Position numbers and translations under genes: made by a program
Shown here: positions 15,717 to 28,046 of the stretch, piece by piece
How the letters are laid out: the number at the start of each line of letters is the position of its first letter
Position numbering within the stretch: the first letter of the stretch is position 1
The notes under the pieces: model-generated
Databases searched by the model: none
Told to the model about the DNA's origin: nothing
Seen by the model: only the letters and a program-made list of their open reading frames with translations
DNA from: Anaerolineae bacterium
GTDB lineage: Bacteria; Desulfobacterota; Desulfobacteria; Desulfobacterales; ETH-SRB1
Direction of reading: 5' to 3'
Assembly (NCBI GenBank): GCA_035529315.1
Contig: DATKWZ010000030.1
Span: 1-64,000, forward strand
Length of the DNA stretch: 64,000 bases

Positions 15717-17544
15717 TTTTTTTATCTTCAGACTCTTTGGGCGGCAACTTAAAATCCGGTTTCATGGAGTGTATAAGTTCATCAAGCTCTTTCCCTTTGA
15801 CGGTCTCTTTTTCAAGAAGAAGCAGCGCAAGTTTATGAAGAATGTCTATATGTTCCTTTAATACATTTTCAGCCTGTGTGTATGCTTTCTTGATAAAAGA
15901 ATTTATTTCCTCATCTATTTGTTTTGCTGTTTCTTCAGAGTAATCCCTGTGCTGAGATATTTCACGGCCAAGAAAAATCTGTTCTTCATCCTTTGCATAA
16001 GAAAGAGGGCCGAGCTTTTTACTCATACCCCAGGAACGCACCATACGCTGGGCAAGTTTAGTTGCCTGTTTGATGTCATTTGCCGCACCGGTGGTGATTC
16101 TGTTAAAAACGATTTCTTCGGCTGCCCTGCCTCCAAAGGCAACTGAAAGCTCATTTTCAAGCTGATCTTTAAATCTGAAATCCCTTTCTTCAGGCAAGAA
16201 CCATGTAACACCGGCTGTCCGGCCTCTTGGTATAATGGTTATTTTATTAATTGGATCTGTATTGGGCAACAAACGGGCAACAAGGGCATGTCCTCCTTCG
16301 TGATATGCTGTTATTTTTCTATCCTCTTCCCTGACGACTTTTGACTTGCGCTCCAGCCCCATGTAAACTTTATCCTTTGCATCTTCCAGGTCGGACATAT
16401 CAATTTTTTCTTTGTTTCTTTTGGCGCCAAGAAGAGCTGCTTCATTAACCAGATTTTCCAGGTCCGCGCCGGAAAAACCCGGCGTTCCCTTTGCCAAAAC
16501 CAGTGAATCCACATCAGTCGCAATAGGCGTTTTTTTCATGTGAACATTAAGAATTTCTTCACGGCCCCTTATGTCAGGAAGCGGAACAACCACCTGGCGG
16601 TCAAAACGGCCGGGACGCAGAAGAGCAGGATCAAGCACATCAGGACGGTTTGTTGCGGATATAAGAATAACACCTTCATTTGATTCAAATCCATCCATTT
16701 CAACAAGAAGCTGGTTTAATGTCTGTTCCCTTTCGTCATGTCCCCCTCCGAGACCGGCTCCTCTATGCCTTCCTACAGCATCGAGTTCATCGATGAATAT
16801 AATACACGGAGCGTTTTTTTTGCCTTGAACAAAAAGGTCTCTTACACGTGATGCTCCTACGCCGACAAACATTTCTACAAAATCTGAGCCGCTGATGCTA
16901 AAGAAGGGAACCCCTGCTTCGCCTGCAATCGCGCGTGCAAGAAGAGTTTTTCCTGTGCCTGGAGGCCCCATCAAAAGAACCCCTTTGGGTATCCGTCCTC
17001 CAAGACGTGTAAACTTTTTAGGCTCTTTCAGGAAGTCAATAATTTCACCAAGCTCTTCCTTTGCTTCGTCGATTCCCGCAACATCGTCAAATGTTACTTT
17101 TTTTGACTGGTCGGATTGCAGTCGCGCGCGGCTCTTGCCGAATGAAAGTGCCTTACCGCCTCCGGACTGCATTTGACGCATAAAAAATATCCATACCCCT
17201 ATGAGAACAATCATTGGAAGCCATGAAACAAGAATGGATACATACCATGGCGACTCGGCTTGAGGTTTTGCGTTGATAGATACACCCTTTTGCCTGAGAA
17301 TCTTGATAAGATCGGCATCCTGGGGCGCAAATACCTTGAAACGATTGCGGCTTGTATCGGTAACCAGAAGCTCCTGACCCTGTATGATCACATCAGCCAC
17401 CTTTTCACTTTCTACCATGGCAAGAAAATCAGTGTAATTGATATTAACTTGAGGTACGCGTTGCTGGCTGAAAAGATTATATAGCATTATCATCATCAAG
17501 GTGACGACTATCCATAAAGCGAGATTTTTATAAAATTGGTTCAA
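15703..17544 (-). CDS. ftsH: ATP-dependent zinc metalloprotease FtsH
   Basis: This 613-residue inner-membrane protease degrades damaged and regulatory proteins. Two membrane segments (about 7-25 and 102-121) flank a periplasmic domain. The AAA module has Walker A GPPGTGKT at 193-200, [11 protein letters not shown], and the second region of homology [18 protein letters not shown]. The zinc site HEGGH (in [10 protein letters not shown]) is an HExxH motif. The gene is downstream of tilS and overlaps folP. A run of GGTTCACGGTTGTC repeats sits in its leader at 17556-17655. Confidence 0.97.
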   Translation of the reverse strand: MNQFYKNLALWIVVTLMMIMLYNLFSQQRVPQVNINYTDFLAMVESEKVADVIIQGQELLVTDTSRNRFKVFAPQDADLIKILRQKGVSINAKPQAESPWYVSILVSWLPMIVLIGVWIFFMRQMQSGGGKALSFGKSRARLQSDQSKKVTFDDVAGIDEAKEELGEIIDFLKEPKKFTRLGGRIPKGVLLMGPPGTGKTLLARAIAGEAGVPFFSISGSDFVEMFVGVGASRVRDLFVQGKKNAPCIIFIDELDAVGRHRGAGLGGGHDEREQTLNQLLVEMDGFESNEGVILISATNRPDVLDPALLRPGRFDRQVVVPLPDIRGREEILNVHMKKTPIATDVDSLVLAKGTPGFSGADLENLVNEAALLGAKRNKEKIDMSDLEDAKDKVYMGLERKSKVVREEDRKITAYHEGGHALVARLLPNTDPINKITIIPRGRTAGVTWFLPEERDFRFKDQLENELSVAFGGRAAEEIVFNRITTGAANDIKQATKLAQRMVRSWGMSKKLGPLSYAKDEEQIFLGREISQHRDYSEETAKQIDEEINSFIKKAYTQAENVLKEHIDILHKLALLLLEKETVKGKELDELIHSMKPDFKLPPKESEDKKNEKA

Positions 17545-17555
17545 AAGATAATACC

Positions 17556-17655
17556 TCCATTCACGGTTGTCGGTTCACGGTTGTCGGTTCACGGTTTTTT
17601 TACTGATTGCTTTTATGCTTTGATCAACCGTTAACTGTAAACCGATCATAAATAT
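17556..17655. repeat. Palindromic intergenic repeat (CGGTTCACGGTTGT type)
   Basis: Three tandem copies of a GGTTCACGGTTGT-like unit run from about 17562 to 17598; inverted forms (CAACCGTTAACTGTAAACCG) follow at 17621-17645. The stretch between tilS and ftsH can fold into a long imperfect hairpin. Confidence 0.55.
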
Positions 17656-17671
17656 TAATCATTATTATTAA

Positions 17672-19141
17672 TTAGGCAAGTATAAGCTCGGCCTTTAGAA
17701 CAATTCTTGTTGATGGTTTAATCTTAACTGAGTCATCGATTCTCAGGCCAATAATCCAGATTATTTTCTCCTTACTGAGCAGGATCGGATATCTTAATCG
17801 TTTGGGCCTCGGGATTTTGTTGTTTATAAAAAAATTTTTTACCTTTTGAGCGCCTGACATGCCAAGCGGCTGGAAATAATCACCAGACCTGAATGGCCTG
17901 AGAATTAAAGGAAAAACAATATCAGCCATATCAAAAAAAGCAATATTCTGTCCAGCGCAATGAATATCAGGCAGGTTTTCGATATTTATATTAGAAAATT
18001 TCAGAGTTAGATTCATCTCTTTTATATATACTGATTCAGGCTTAGAGCGCGGTTTTACAATACTGTATTTAAAACAAACCGGTTCAATATCACCGGCTTT
18101 TGTATTAAGGTCCCGCAACCTCTTTTTTTCTTTTGAAAAGCAGAGAAGATCTTTGTTCCGCTCAACCCTGATACGGTCGGGAAGATCGATACTGGCAATG
18201 GTCCGTCCGCTTTTCAAAAGACTAATCGCCGAGTCTATATGAGAAAATGTAATGCGCCTTAAATCCCCTTTTACCTCGGCAATTGCTTTTCTTATTACCC
18301 TTCTTTGCACTGCCGGATCTATTTCGTCAATTCCTGTTGCTGAAAGAATAATCTTGTCATTCCGTATGGATATGGTAAGTTTTTTGAATATTGAATTTAT
18401 ATTACTTTCAATCCATTTTTCTTCACATCTTATAATTAAAGAAAGGCGGTTAAGGGTTTCGACTACCCTTGGGTTGTACGATCCCTTTAGCAAAGGAATT
18501 AATTGATGACGCACTCTATTTCTAAGAAATCTCATATCATTATTGGATTTATCGGAAACATACCTTAATTCTTTTGCTCTTAAAAAATCAATAATTTCGG
18601 ATCTTTTCACACTTATCATAGGCCGAATAATCTGCCTGTTGTCATTTTTGCAGTTTCTCACGGCAGGTATCCCGCCAATACCAAGCGGACCGCTTCCTCG
18701 AAGCAAATACATCAATACAAGTTCCGCATTGTCATCAGCATGATGGCCGATGGCAATTTTGTTGAATCCGTTTTTTTCCGCGACCTGATCATAAAAAGCA
18801 TAGCGGACACGTCTGGCTGCTTCTTCCAGAGAAAGTTTGTGCTGTTTCTGATATTTGCGAACATCCTTTTTCTTAATATAACAGGGCAGATCAAGCTTTT
18901 TGGCAAGGGATGCAACAAATTCAGCGTCATCATCTGAATCTTTTTTGCGGAGGCAGTGATTAAGGTGAGCAACACCAATCGTGTATGAAAACTCTGGAGC
19001 TAATGAAAGCAATATATGAAGAAGAGCGACGGAATCAGGCCCACCTGACACACATATCAGCACAGAATCACCGGGTTGAAACATCCTGTAAGCTGTAATT
19101 GCCTGTCTTACAACAGAAAATATCTTATGAGACCTTTGCAA
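17672..19141 (-). CDS. tilS: tRNA(Ile)-lysidine synthase
   Basis: The 489-residue enzyme makes lysidine at C34 of the minor isoleucine tRNA. The PP-loop SGGPDS is at 32-37, followed by IGVAHLNHCLR, EAARRVRYAF and GHHADDNAELVLMYLLRGSGP, with RNRVRHQLIPLL. The C-terminal domain ends with RPFRSGDYFQPLGM and KVKNFFINNKIPR. No ATG lies before the conserved core except M20, which would remove the N-terminal helix. The best start is TTG 19141 behind AGGGGG, and both lie in the terminal part of the repeat element at 19129-19270. An element has thus replaced the original start region. Identification is firm; the start is uncertain. Confidence 0.95.
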   Translation of the reverse strand: MQRSHKIFSVVRQAITAYRMFQPGDSVLICVSGGPDSVALLHILLSLAPEFSYTIGVAHLNHCLRKKDSDDDAEFVASLAKKLDLPCYIKKKDVRKYQKQHKLSLEEAARRVRYAFYDQVAEKNGFNKIAIGHHADDNAELVLMYLLRGSGPLGIGGIPAVRNCKNDNRQIIRPMISVKRSEIIDFLRAKELRYVSDKSNNDMRFLRNRVRHQLIPLLKGSYNPRVVETLNRLSLIIRCEEKWIESNINSIFKKLTISIRNDKIILSATGIDEIDPAVQRRVIRKAIAEVKGDLRRITFSHIDSAISLLKSGRTIASIDLPDRIRVERNKDLLCFSKEKKRLRDLNTKAGDIEPVCFKYSIVKPRSKPESVYIKEMNLTLKFSNINIENLPDIHCAGQNIAFFDMADIVFPLILRPFRSGDYFQPLGMSGAQKVKNFFINNKIPRPKRLRYPILLSKEKIIWIIGLRIDDSVKIKPSTRIVLKAELILA

Positions 19142-19270
19142 AACGCCCCCTTTTGCCCAATACCAGCGTCAGGCTCAAATTTTAAGCCTCGAAATACTAA
19201 ATGTATTCCTACATTTAAAATTTTCGCCTTCCTTGAACTTGAACAAAATTGAGCATTTTTCAAAGGTCTC
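19129..19270. mobile_element. 142-bp MITE, GAGACCTTTG ends, 5-bp target duplication
   Basis: GAGACCTTTG at 19129-19138 and its perfect inverse CAAAGGTCTC at 19261-19270 bound the element; the similarity extends for four or five more bases. CTTAT lies immediately outside on both sides (19124-19128 and 19271-19275), a direct 5-bp target-site duplication. No open frame is inside, so it is non-autonomous. Related ends occur at 20053-20111, 20229-20238 and 46141-46164. Its left end carries the TTG start assigned to tilS. Confidence 0.8.
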
Positions 19271-19274
19271 CTTA

Positions 19275-19664
19275 TTATAGCCTTTGAGCGATGCCGGCAT
19301 GAATCAACTCAGATCTTTTTTTGTTCCATACTCCCACAATGCCTGAACGGACGGAAACCTCGGCAATCCTGTCTGTTATCATAGCAATTTTTATTTTAAC
19401 CAATGTTTTGTCAGGGCATCTGCCTTTAATTATTGCGGTAATACCGGCCGGTGTTTTTTCTGTAATAGTTATTTTAAGGCTTTTTAAAGCCGCATTACAG
19501 GCAATGATTGTTTTATCAAGCGATGCCTGGTACGACTTTTTTAATTCGCCACATTTATAAGTACAAACTGCCGCGCCTGTACCGACTCCGGCAACAAAAA
19601 ATGCGCAACCGGTGTTTATAAGGCAACAGGCTAATAATATAGGCATCAAAAATTTTTGTCTCAT
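19275..19664 (-). CDS. DUF3568-like small lipoprotein
   Basis: From the ATG at 19664 the product is 129 residues, with a hydrophobic signal and the lipobox LINTGC (Cys20), so it should be lipid-anchored. The mature part begins AFFVAGVGTGAAVCTYKCGELKK, then a helix and a beta-rich segment (LKITITEKTPAGITAIIKG, then KIKIAMITDRIAEVSVR, RSGIVG), the pattern of the DUF3568 family, whose function is unknown. A longer frame starts at 19721, but its extra 19 residues spoil the signal peptide. The stop codon abuts the repeat element to its right in gene direction. Confidence 0.7.
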   Translation of the reverse strand: MRQKFLMPILLACCLINTGCAFFVAGVGTGAAVCTYKCGELKKSYQASLDKTIIACNAALKSLKITITEKTPAGITAIIKGRCPDKTLVKIKIAMITDRIAEVSVRSGIVGVWNKKRSELIHAGIAQRL

Positions 19665-19776
19665 AAATTTATTATTAATGATTTTGCGAAAATCAGCAAG
19701 AAATAATTTAAATAAAACCATGTCGATTTTTTTCTCTTGAAAAAATACTATTATGAATTATATTAAAATAATGGTT

Positions 19777-19975
19777 GTGCTAGGCGGGGAGCTAGCGGTG
19801 CCCTTTTCCCGAAATCCGCTTTATGCGGGGCTGAATTCCCTCTAAAGGGTTTTTATTCCGAAAAATTGTAAGTCATCCTGATCGGACACTGCGCAACAGA
19901 CGGTCGCGAACCTCGTCAGGTCCGGAAGGAAGCAGCGATAAACGATGCGGTCTGTGTCGCGGATCGATCCCGGTC
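19777..19975 (+). ncRNA. ffs: Signal recognition particle RNA (large bacterial type)
   Basis: The universally conserved Ffh-binding helix is seen as GTCAGGTCCGGAAGGAAGCAGC-like sequence at about 19915-19936. The 5' part, GTGCTAGGCGGGGAGCTAGC then GGTGCCC, matches the 5' domain of the longer bacterial SRP RNAs, so the RNA is about 200 nt and not the 114-nt 4.5S form. It pairs with Ffh to target proteins to the membrane. Exact ends are estimated to within about 5-10 nt. Confidence 0.9.
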
Positions 19976-20052
19976 AAATTTTTGGCTTATGTTTTTCTGA
20001 AAAAGATTCGATAGCGGGTGCACAATCATTTTTTAAAACAGCCTGCCGTCAA

Positions 20053-20111
20053 GAGACCTTTGAAAAATGTTCAATTTTGTTCAATTTCAAGGGGCGTTTT
20101 GTAAAGGTCTC
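20053..20111. mobile_element. 59-bp internally deleted copy of the GAGACCTTTG MITE
   Basis: The ends GAGACCTTTGAAAAATG and GTTTTGTAAAGGTCTC match the 142-bp element at 19129-19270 but in the opposite orientation, and most of the interior is missing. Flanking GTCAA and TTCAA agree in four of five bases, a plausible decayed 5-bp target duplication. Confidence 0.65.
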
Positions 20112-20155
20112 TTCAAGCGATTATTTTTCATAAACTAATCCCTGCAATTACCGCC

Positions 20156-20183
20156 TTGACATTATTCTAAATAGTATTATTTT
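20156..20183 (+). promoter_or_regulatory. Candidate heat-shock promoter of grpE-dnaK
   Basis: TTGACA (20156-20161) is followed after 16 bp by TATTTT (20178-20183). The hsp20 gene has the same two hexamers at the same spacing (49629-49656), with a similar ATTATTTTT context. No CIRCE inverted repeat is seen. The distance to the grpE start is about 85 bp. Confidence 0.4.
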
Positions 20184-20228
20184 TTTGCGTGATGGTTTTG
20201 ATTGTCTTTATGATCAACCTAACACATC

Positions 20229-20242
20229 GAGACCTTTGGAAA
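20229..20242. repeat. Solo end of the GAGACCTTTG element ahead of grpE
   Basis: GAGACCTTTGGAAAA matches one end of the repeat family at 19129 and 20053, but no second end follows. It lies in the 5' leader of grpE, just before the AGGAG sequence. Confidence 0.5.
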
Positions 20243-20267
20243 ATGGAACAGGAGCACATAACCACTG

Positions 20268-20918
20268 ATGTCTGACGAAAAAAAGAAAATAGATGTTGAA
20301 CCCGAAAAAGTTGATTCAGTAGAAAAAGAGTCAAAAAAAAGCGGTGCAGCGAAAGAGCATAAAAAAAAACATCATGAGTTAATTAAGGACATGGAAGCCG
20401 AACTGAAAGCTGCGCAAGAAGAATCCAGAGAAAATTATGATCGTTTTTTAAGGGTTTCAGCTGAGTTTGAAAATTACAAAAAGCGGTCGGCTCGAGAAAC
20501 AGGTGAATTCAGAAAATTTGCAAATGAATCCTTAATTAAAGACATGCTTTCTGTTGTTGATAATCTTGAACGAGCTGTAAATTCTTCAACCGCTGATAAT
20601 AAGGCAGATTCCGCTTTGGTGGAAGGGGTTAATATGACCCTGAAGGAGATATTGAAAATTTTTGAAAAATTCAACGTAACCCCCTTGGAATCATTGAAAA
20701 AACCTTTTGATCCAAATTTCCATCAGGCTGTACTGAGCGAGGAATCGGATGATTATGATGAAAACACCGTTATAAATGAACTTCAAAAGGGATATATTAT
20801 ACATGAAAGGCTGCTGAGGCCGGCTATGGTGGTAGTCTCCATGCCAAAAGCCAGGGCAGATAATGAAAAAAACAAAAATATTGAAAATGAAAAAAACAGA
20901 TCTGACGATCTGATATAA
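20268..20918 (+). CDS. grpE: Nucleotide exchange factor GrpE
   Basis: The 216-residue cytoplasmic cochaperone releases ADP from DnaK. A charged Lys/Glu-rich N-terminus leads to the long dimerising helix, with the family block RVSAEFENYKKRSARE. The C-terminal beta domain has FDPNFHQAVL and VINELQKGYIIHERLLRPAMVVVS, which is the GrpE signature. The Lys/Asn-rich tail is longer than in E. coli GrpE. It precedes dnaK by 18 bp, so the two form an operon. No hrcA or dnaJ is adjacent in this window. Confidence 0.96.
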   Translation: MSDEKKKIDVEPEKVDSVEKESKKSGAAKEHKKKHHELIKDMEAELKAAQEESRENYDRFLRVSAEFENYKKRSARETGEFRKFANESLIKDMLSVVDNLERAVNSSTADNKADSALVEGVNMTLKEILKIFEKFNVTPLESLKKPFDPNFHQAVLSEESDDYDENTVINELQKGYIIHERLLRPAMVVVSMPKARADNEKNKNIENEKNRSDDLI

Positions 20919-20936
20919 AGATTAAGGAGGCAGATA

Positions 20937-22865
20937 ATGGGTAAAACAATTGGAATCGATCTTGGTACTACAAATTCGTGCGTAGCCATAATGGAAGGAA
21001 ACGAAGCAAAGGTCATTACAAATCCTGAAGGAGGCCGCACAACACCATCGGTAGTTGCTATAACCGACAAAGGGGAGAGGCTGGTCGGCCAGATTGCAAA
21101 AAGACAGGCTATCACGAATCCTGAAAATACAATTTTTGCCGTTAAAAGACTTATAGGCCGGAAATATGCATCACCCACAGTTCAAAGTGATATCAAGATA
21201 CTTCCTTATAAGATGGAACAGGCAAGTAATGGAGATATACGCATAAACCTTCGTGGTAAACTTCACAGCCCCGCGGAGATATCATCATTTATACTGGCAA
21301 ATATCAAGAAAACAGCAGAGGAATATCTTGGCGAAAAAGTTACTGATGCAATAGTCACCGTGCCGGCCTATTTTGACGACAGTCAGCGTCAGGCCACTAA
21401 AGATGCTGGAAGGGTTGCAGGCCTTAATGTTTTAAGAATTATTAACGAACCGACTGCTGCGGCTCTTGCTTACGGCCTGGACAAGAAAAAAGAGGAAAAG
21501 GTCGTTGTATTTGATCTTGGTGGAGGCACATTTGATGTGTCCATACTTGAAATCGGTGAGGGTGTGTTTGAGGTAAAATCTACAAACGGCGACACCCATC
21601 TTGGAGGGGAAGATTTTGATTTAAGGCTGATCGATTATCTTGCAGATGAATTTAAAAAAGATCAGGGAATTGATATCAGAACCGACAAGATGGCACTGCA
21701 AAGGCTTAAGGAAGCAGCTGAAAAAGCAAAGATGGAATTGTCCACATCCGTGGAGACAGATGTTAATCTTCCTTTTATAACTGCTGATGCCAGCGGCCCC
21801 AAGCACCTTGATATTAAAATAACCAGAGCCAAGCTGGAAGACCTTACAGGCAGCTTGTTAGATAAGCTTGAAAACCCATGCCGTACCGCGCTAAAGGATT
21901 CAGGACTGGCTCTCGGCGATATAGATGAGGTTATCCTGGTCGGCGGCATGACACGCATGCCGGCTGTTCAGGAAAGGGTCAAGAAGATATTCGGCAAAGA
22001 AGCACACAAGGGGGTTAATCCTGATGAAGTTGTTGCTATCGGCGCTGCTATTCAGGGAGGTGTTCTAAAGGGTGATGTAAAGGATGTTCTGCTTCTTGAT
22101 GTTACACCTCTTTCACTTGGTATTGAAACCTTAGGCGGCGTAATGACAAGGCTTATTGAAAAGAATACAACCATTCCTACAAGAAAAAGCCAGATTTTTT
22201 CAACCGCCGCAGACAGCCAGCCGGCTGTTTCAATTCATGTGCTCCAGGGTGAGCGCGAGATGGCGGCAGGCAACAAGACACTCGGTCGTTTTGAACTTGT
22301 TGGCATACCACCTGCACCGAGAGGTGTGCCTCAGATAGAGGTGGTATTCGATATGGACGCCAATGGCATTGTGAACGTGTCTGCAAAGGATCAGGCTACC
22401 GGCAAGGAACAGTCGATTCAGATTACAGCCTCTTCCGGCCTGTCAAAGGAAGAAATAGATAAACTGGTTAAAGACGCAGAGCTTCATGCTGATGAAGATA
22501 AAAAGAAGAAAGAGCTGGTAGAAGCGCGCAATACCGCTGATTCTCTTATTTATTCAACGGAGAAATCAATAAAGGACCTTGGAGATAAGGTGGACAGCGC
22601 AACTAAAAGTAAAATTGAGGAAAACATTACCAACCTTAAAAAGGCTATGGAAGGTGATGACAAGGAAGAAATCAAACGCATGAGCGAGGAGTTGACACAG
22701 TGTTCCCATAAGCTTGCAGAAGCTATGTATCAGCAGGCATCGCAAAAAGGGGAAGAGCACGCTGAATCTGGTGCGAAAGGCGCTGCTCAGCCAGGAGGTT
22801 CTACTCCTGACGAGGATGTTGTAGATGCTGATTTCGAGGAAGTAAAGAGTGATGATAAAAAATAG
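20937..22865 (+). CDS. dnaK: Hsp70 chaperone DnaK
   Basis: The 642-residue ATP-dependent chaperone has all three Hsp70 signatures: [14 protein letters not shown] at the N-terminus, [14 protein letters not shown] near 190, and [14 protein letters not shown] near 330. The substrate-binding domain begins after the linker [15 protein letters not shown]. The tail ends in DADFEEV-type acidic residues typical of bacterial DnaK. ATG follows AAGGAGG. A strong bidirectional terminator follows at 22891-22926. Confidence 0.98.
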   Translation: MGKTIGIDLGTTNSCVAIMEGNEAKVITNPEGGRTTPSVVAITDKGERLVGQIAKRQAITNPENTIFAVKRLIGRKYASPTVQSDIKILPYKMEQASNGDIRINLRGKLHSPAEISSFILANIKKTAEEYLGEKVTDAIVTVPAYFDDSQRQATKDAGRVAGLNVLRIINEPTAAALAYGLDKKKEEKVVVFDLGGGTFDVSILEIGEGVFEVKSTNGDTHLGGEDFDLRLIDYLADEFKKDQGIDIRTDKMALQRLKEAAEKAKMELSTSVETDVNLPFITADASGPKHLDIKITRAKLEDLTGSLLDKLENPCRTALKDSGLALGDIDEVILVGGMTRMPAVQERVKKIFGKEAHKGVNPDEVVAIGAAIQGGVLKGDVKDVLLLDVTPLSLGIETLGGVMTRLIEKNTTIPTRKSQIFSTAADSQPAVSIHVLQGEREMAAGNKTLGRFELVGIPPAPRGVPQIEVVFDMDANGIVNVSAKDQATGKEQSIQITASSGLSKEEIDKLVKDAELHADEDKKKKELVEARNTADSLIYSTEKSIKDLGDKVDSATKSKIEENITNLKKAMEGDDKEEIKRMSEELTQCSHKLAEAMYQQASQKGEEHAESGAKGAAQPGGSTPDEDVVDADFEEVKSDDKK

Positions 22866-22890
22866 CAAAAAAATAAAAATCGCTTAATTA

Positions 22891-22926
22891 AAATCCCGCT
22901 CGCAATAGCGCAGCGGGATTTTTTTT
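22891..22926 (+). terminator. Rho-independent terminator of grpE-dnaK
   Basis: AAATCCCGCT (22891-22900) and AGCGGGATTT (22912-22921) form a stem followed by a T tract. It lies between the convergent dnaK and pyrG genes and may serve both. Confidence 0.9.
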
Positions 22927-22952
22927 AGCTGTTCCGGTTAAAAGGCTGTTAT

Positions 22953-24602
<1,650 letters not shown>

Positions 24603-24704
24603 TCATTGAAAGGAGTAAGGGATTAAGAGGTAAGGATTAAAAGTGGTATGAACAAGCCAACCGAATGTTGCAAACAATCCTCTTAATCCTTTAATCCTAA
24701 ATTG

Positions 24705-25559
24705 TTATTTATATATTTTTTTGAATTCCTCAATGGTTTTTTGAATCTCGCTTAATTCTTCCGGGTCGCGTTGTTTCTGCTCGATCTGACCAGCCTCCAT
24801 ATAGGTTGATTGCAGTTTCATGATATTAAAAAAATCCTCTGAAAATGAAGGGGTTATATTAATATTATCAACAACAATTTCGCGTAGCAAGGTATTGTTT
24901 TGATAAATCTCGATACGTATAGGATACCAGTTGTTGTCGAACATCTTCCATTCAACATACCTGAATTCCGTGGTATCCTGCCTGTCGTTTTCCGCCTTTT
25001 TGGTGATTATCCAGCGGACCGGCCTGAACGTTTCTTTGTCTATCCATACCTGGGGTGCTGATTCGTCAGGGTATTGAGCGCCCACTATATAGGCTATTTT
25101 ACCGCGAAAACGTCCCAGGCTTGAAATTGATCCATCAACCCCAAACATGTCAAGCCTTTTTTGGAGCAATATCCTGGAACGATAAAGAATAAGATCCTTA
25201 TAACTGTCAAATATTGATTTAAAATCGTCTGCAATTTTTCCGTCGATTATTGTTAATGTCCGGTCTTTTGATACAATATGAATTTTTTGAGTATTTTCAG
25301 ATAAAATATCGGAGCGGAACTCTTCAGGGAAAACATAGCTTAATGTTTCATTTATTTTAACCGCATCCATCTGTCTGGTGTTGTCGTAAAAAATCAGGTT
25401 TTGAGAAACCAAAAGTTTTTTGGCGTTCCCGTATTTTTTTATCATTAAATCCAGAAGATGCGGCCCCTGCAGAACATAACAACTTGCCGGTGTATAACAG
25501 CACAAAACCATTGCAAGGAAACATATTATAACAAAAGCATTTCTCAGGTATTGATGCAT
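24705..25559 (-). CDS. LolA-fold (outer-membrane lipoprotein-sorting-like) exported protein
   Basis: From ATG 25559 the product is 284 residues, with a signal sequence (YLRNAFVIICFLAMVLCCYT) and a mature part made mostly of beta strands: VWIDKETFRPVRWIITKK, FRYVEWKMFDNNWYPIRIEI and REIVVDNINITPSFSEDFFNI. That strand order and the closing motif are typical of LolA/LolB-fold proteins that carry lipoproteins or lipids across the periplasm. The exact family is not recognised. The gene starts 4 bp after eno and is probably co-transcribed. A longer frame from 25619 would overlap eno and bury the signal peptide. Confidence 0.65.
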   Translation of the reverse strand: MHQYLRNAFVIICFLAMVLCCYTPASCYVLQGPHLLDLMIKKYGNAKKLLVSQNLIFYDNTRQMDAVKINETLSYVFPEEFRSDILSENTQKIHIVSKDRTLTIIDGKIADDFKSIFDSYKDLILYRSRILLQKRLDMFGVDGSISSLGRFRGKIAYIVGAQYPDESAPQVWIDKETFRPVRWIITKKAENDRQDTTEFRYVEWKMFDNNWYPIRIEIYQNNTLLREIVVDNINITPSFSEDFFNIMKLQSTYMEAGQIEQKQRDPEELSEIQKTIEEFKKIYK

Positions 25560-25563
25560 TTTA

Positions 25564-26910
<1,347 letters not shown>

Positions 26911-26923
26911 TCAAGAAACGCTT

Positions 26924-27319
26924 ATGAAAGAGATAGACTTATATACTAAAGCACACCTTGTGGTTGCGGCAATAAGGATTCTTGAGCACCAGGATGATGC
27001 TTCTTCCTCTATTGAAAAGGTCTGCCGGATGATATCCTTTTCTCTGGAGCATGGCAATCTTATATGCAAAAAGCTTGGTGAAATGGGAATCATAGATGTT
27101 GTTGAAGGATCATACGGGGCCATGCTTTTTGTCAAAAACCATTTAAAAATAGAAGAAATTCCGAGGGGCTTCGGGGAGAGTAAATTAGAAGAAGAGCTTA
27201 AAAAATTTCAGAGCAACAAAAAGGATTTATCAAAAAAAATTGAGTTGTTTCAGGCTGAACAGGCAGAAAAGCAAAAAAATCTTTTTGCAGAGCTTGAGAA
27301 AAAACTGAAAAATCAATAA
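26924..27319 (+). CDS. Small winged-helix-like/coiled-coil protein, unknown
   Basis: This 131-residue protein is not recognised by name. Residues 1-75 look like a small helix-turn-helix or winged-helix domain (AHLVVAAIRILEH, then VCRMISFSLEHGNLICKKLGEMGIIDVVEG), and residues 85-131 form a charged coiled coil. It is divergent from eno across 85 bp. It may be a small regulator or adaptor; there is no direct evidence. Confidence 0.6.
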   Translation: MKEIDLYTKAHLVVAAIRILEHQDDASSSIEKVCRMISFSLEHGNLICKKLGEMGIIDVVEGSYGAMLFVKNHLKIEEIPRGFGESKLEEELKKFQSNKKDLSKKIELFQAEQAEKQKNLFAELEKKLKNQ

Positions 27320-27475
27320 TATCAACATTTTATATGGTTCATTTTACATCGTTTAAACGTATTTGAAGTCAATATCATCAAACATGACTTGGTCTTATGT
27401 GGAATAACCTCGACAAACCGAATTCGATAGCTCTAATTTATTTGTTTCAAAAAAACTGACTTATTTCTCAGGAAT

Positions 27476-27691
27476 CTAATCTGAAGGATGTCCCCTATAC
27501 CGCATGGTTTCCAGCTTGTTTAATGAGCCTTTTCCGGTCTTTGAATCCGCATCCCAGGCTTCAGGAAATGTATCTCTTATAGCTTTGGCTATACCCGCAC
27601 CCATGGTACAGTAACAATTGCAACCGTGAATGATTATATCAAACTCCTTGTCTATCGCCAGCTTTAGTAAGTCGCCCTTTATTATTCTCAT
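27476..27691 (-). pseudogene. Truncated macro-domain (ADP-ribose hydrolase-like) gene
   Basis: The 71-residue frame starts MRIIKGDLLKLAIDKEFDII, then HGCNCYCTMGAGIAKAIRDTFP, the ADP-ribose-binding core of macro-domain proteins (Asn-x-x-x-x-Met-Gly-x-Gly-Ile-Ala). Intact proteins of this group have about 150 residues; here similarity ends at LNKL and a short unrelated tail follows. The start has AGGGG ahead of it. It is most likely a remnant, possibly still translated. Confidence 0.65.
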
Positions 27692-27782
27692 TTGTGACCC
27701 CTGTAAGTGTTTGTTTCGATTTTGTCCTTTTTCGGCCCGCGGTATTTAAACAAAAAGATATAATATATTATGGAATTCTTGT

Positions 27783-28043
27783 TTGCTGCGGAATTTTTAT
27801 GATCCTGTTTGGCATATATATGGGCATTTCCCCTTTCATGGATTTCCGTGGGGACTGATTGGATATTCCCAATTTAACAAGTTGCATCTTATACAGCTAT
27901 CGGATATATTTGATATATATGGAGTGTCTTTTCTAATTGCTATAGCTAATGTAATGCGACAATCTTCCTGGCATTTCTTTATATTATGGGAAGCAAAGGC
28001 AAAGGGGTGCGGGATGGAAGGGTATGCGGGAAATAGGAGGTAA
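27783..28043 (+). pseudogene. lnt: Remnant of apolipoprotein N-acyltransferase
   Basis: The frame contains HGFPWGLIGYSQFNKLHLIQ, then SDIFDIYGVSFLIAIAN, which is the well-conserved middle of Lnt, between a membrane segment and the nitrilase domain. Complete Lnt has about 500 residues; the upstream membrane part and the whole catalytic domain are absent, and the frame runs into unrelated sequence after the IAN residues. It is a clear gene fragment. A functional copy must lie elsewhere if the organism has one. Confidence 0.7.
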
Positions 28044-28046
28044 GGC

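Noticed and set aside
19741..20267. CIRCE element before grpE
   Set aside because: No TTAGCACTC-type inverted repeat is present.
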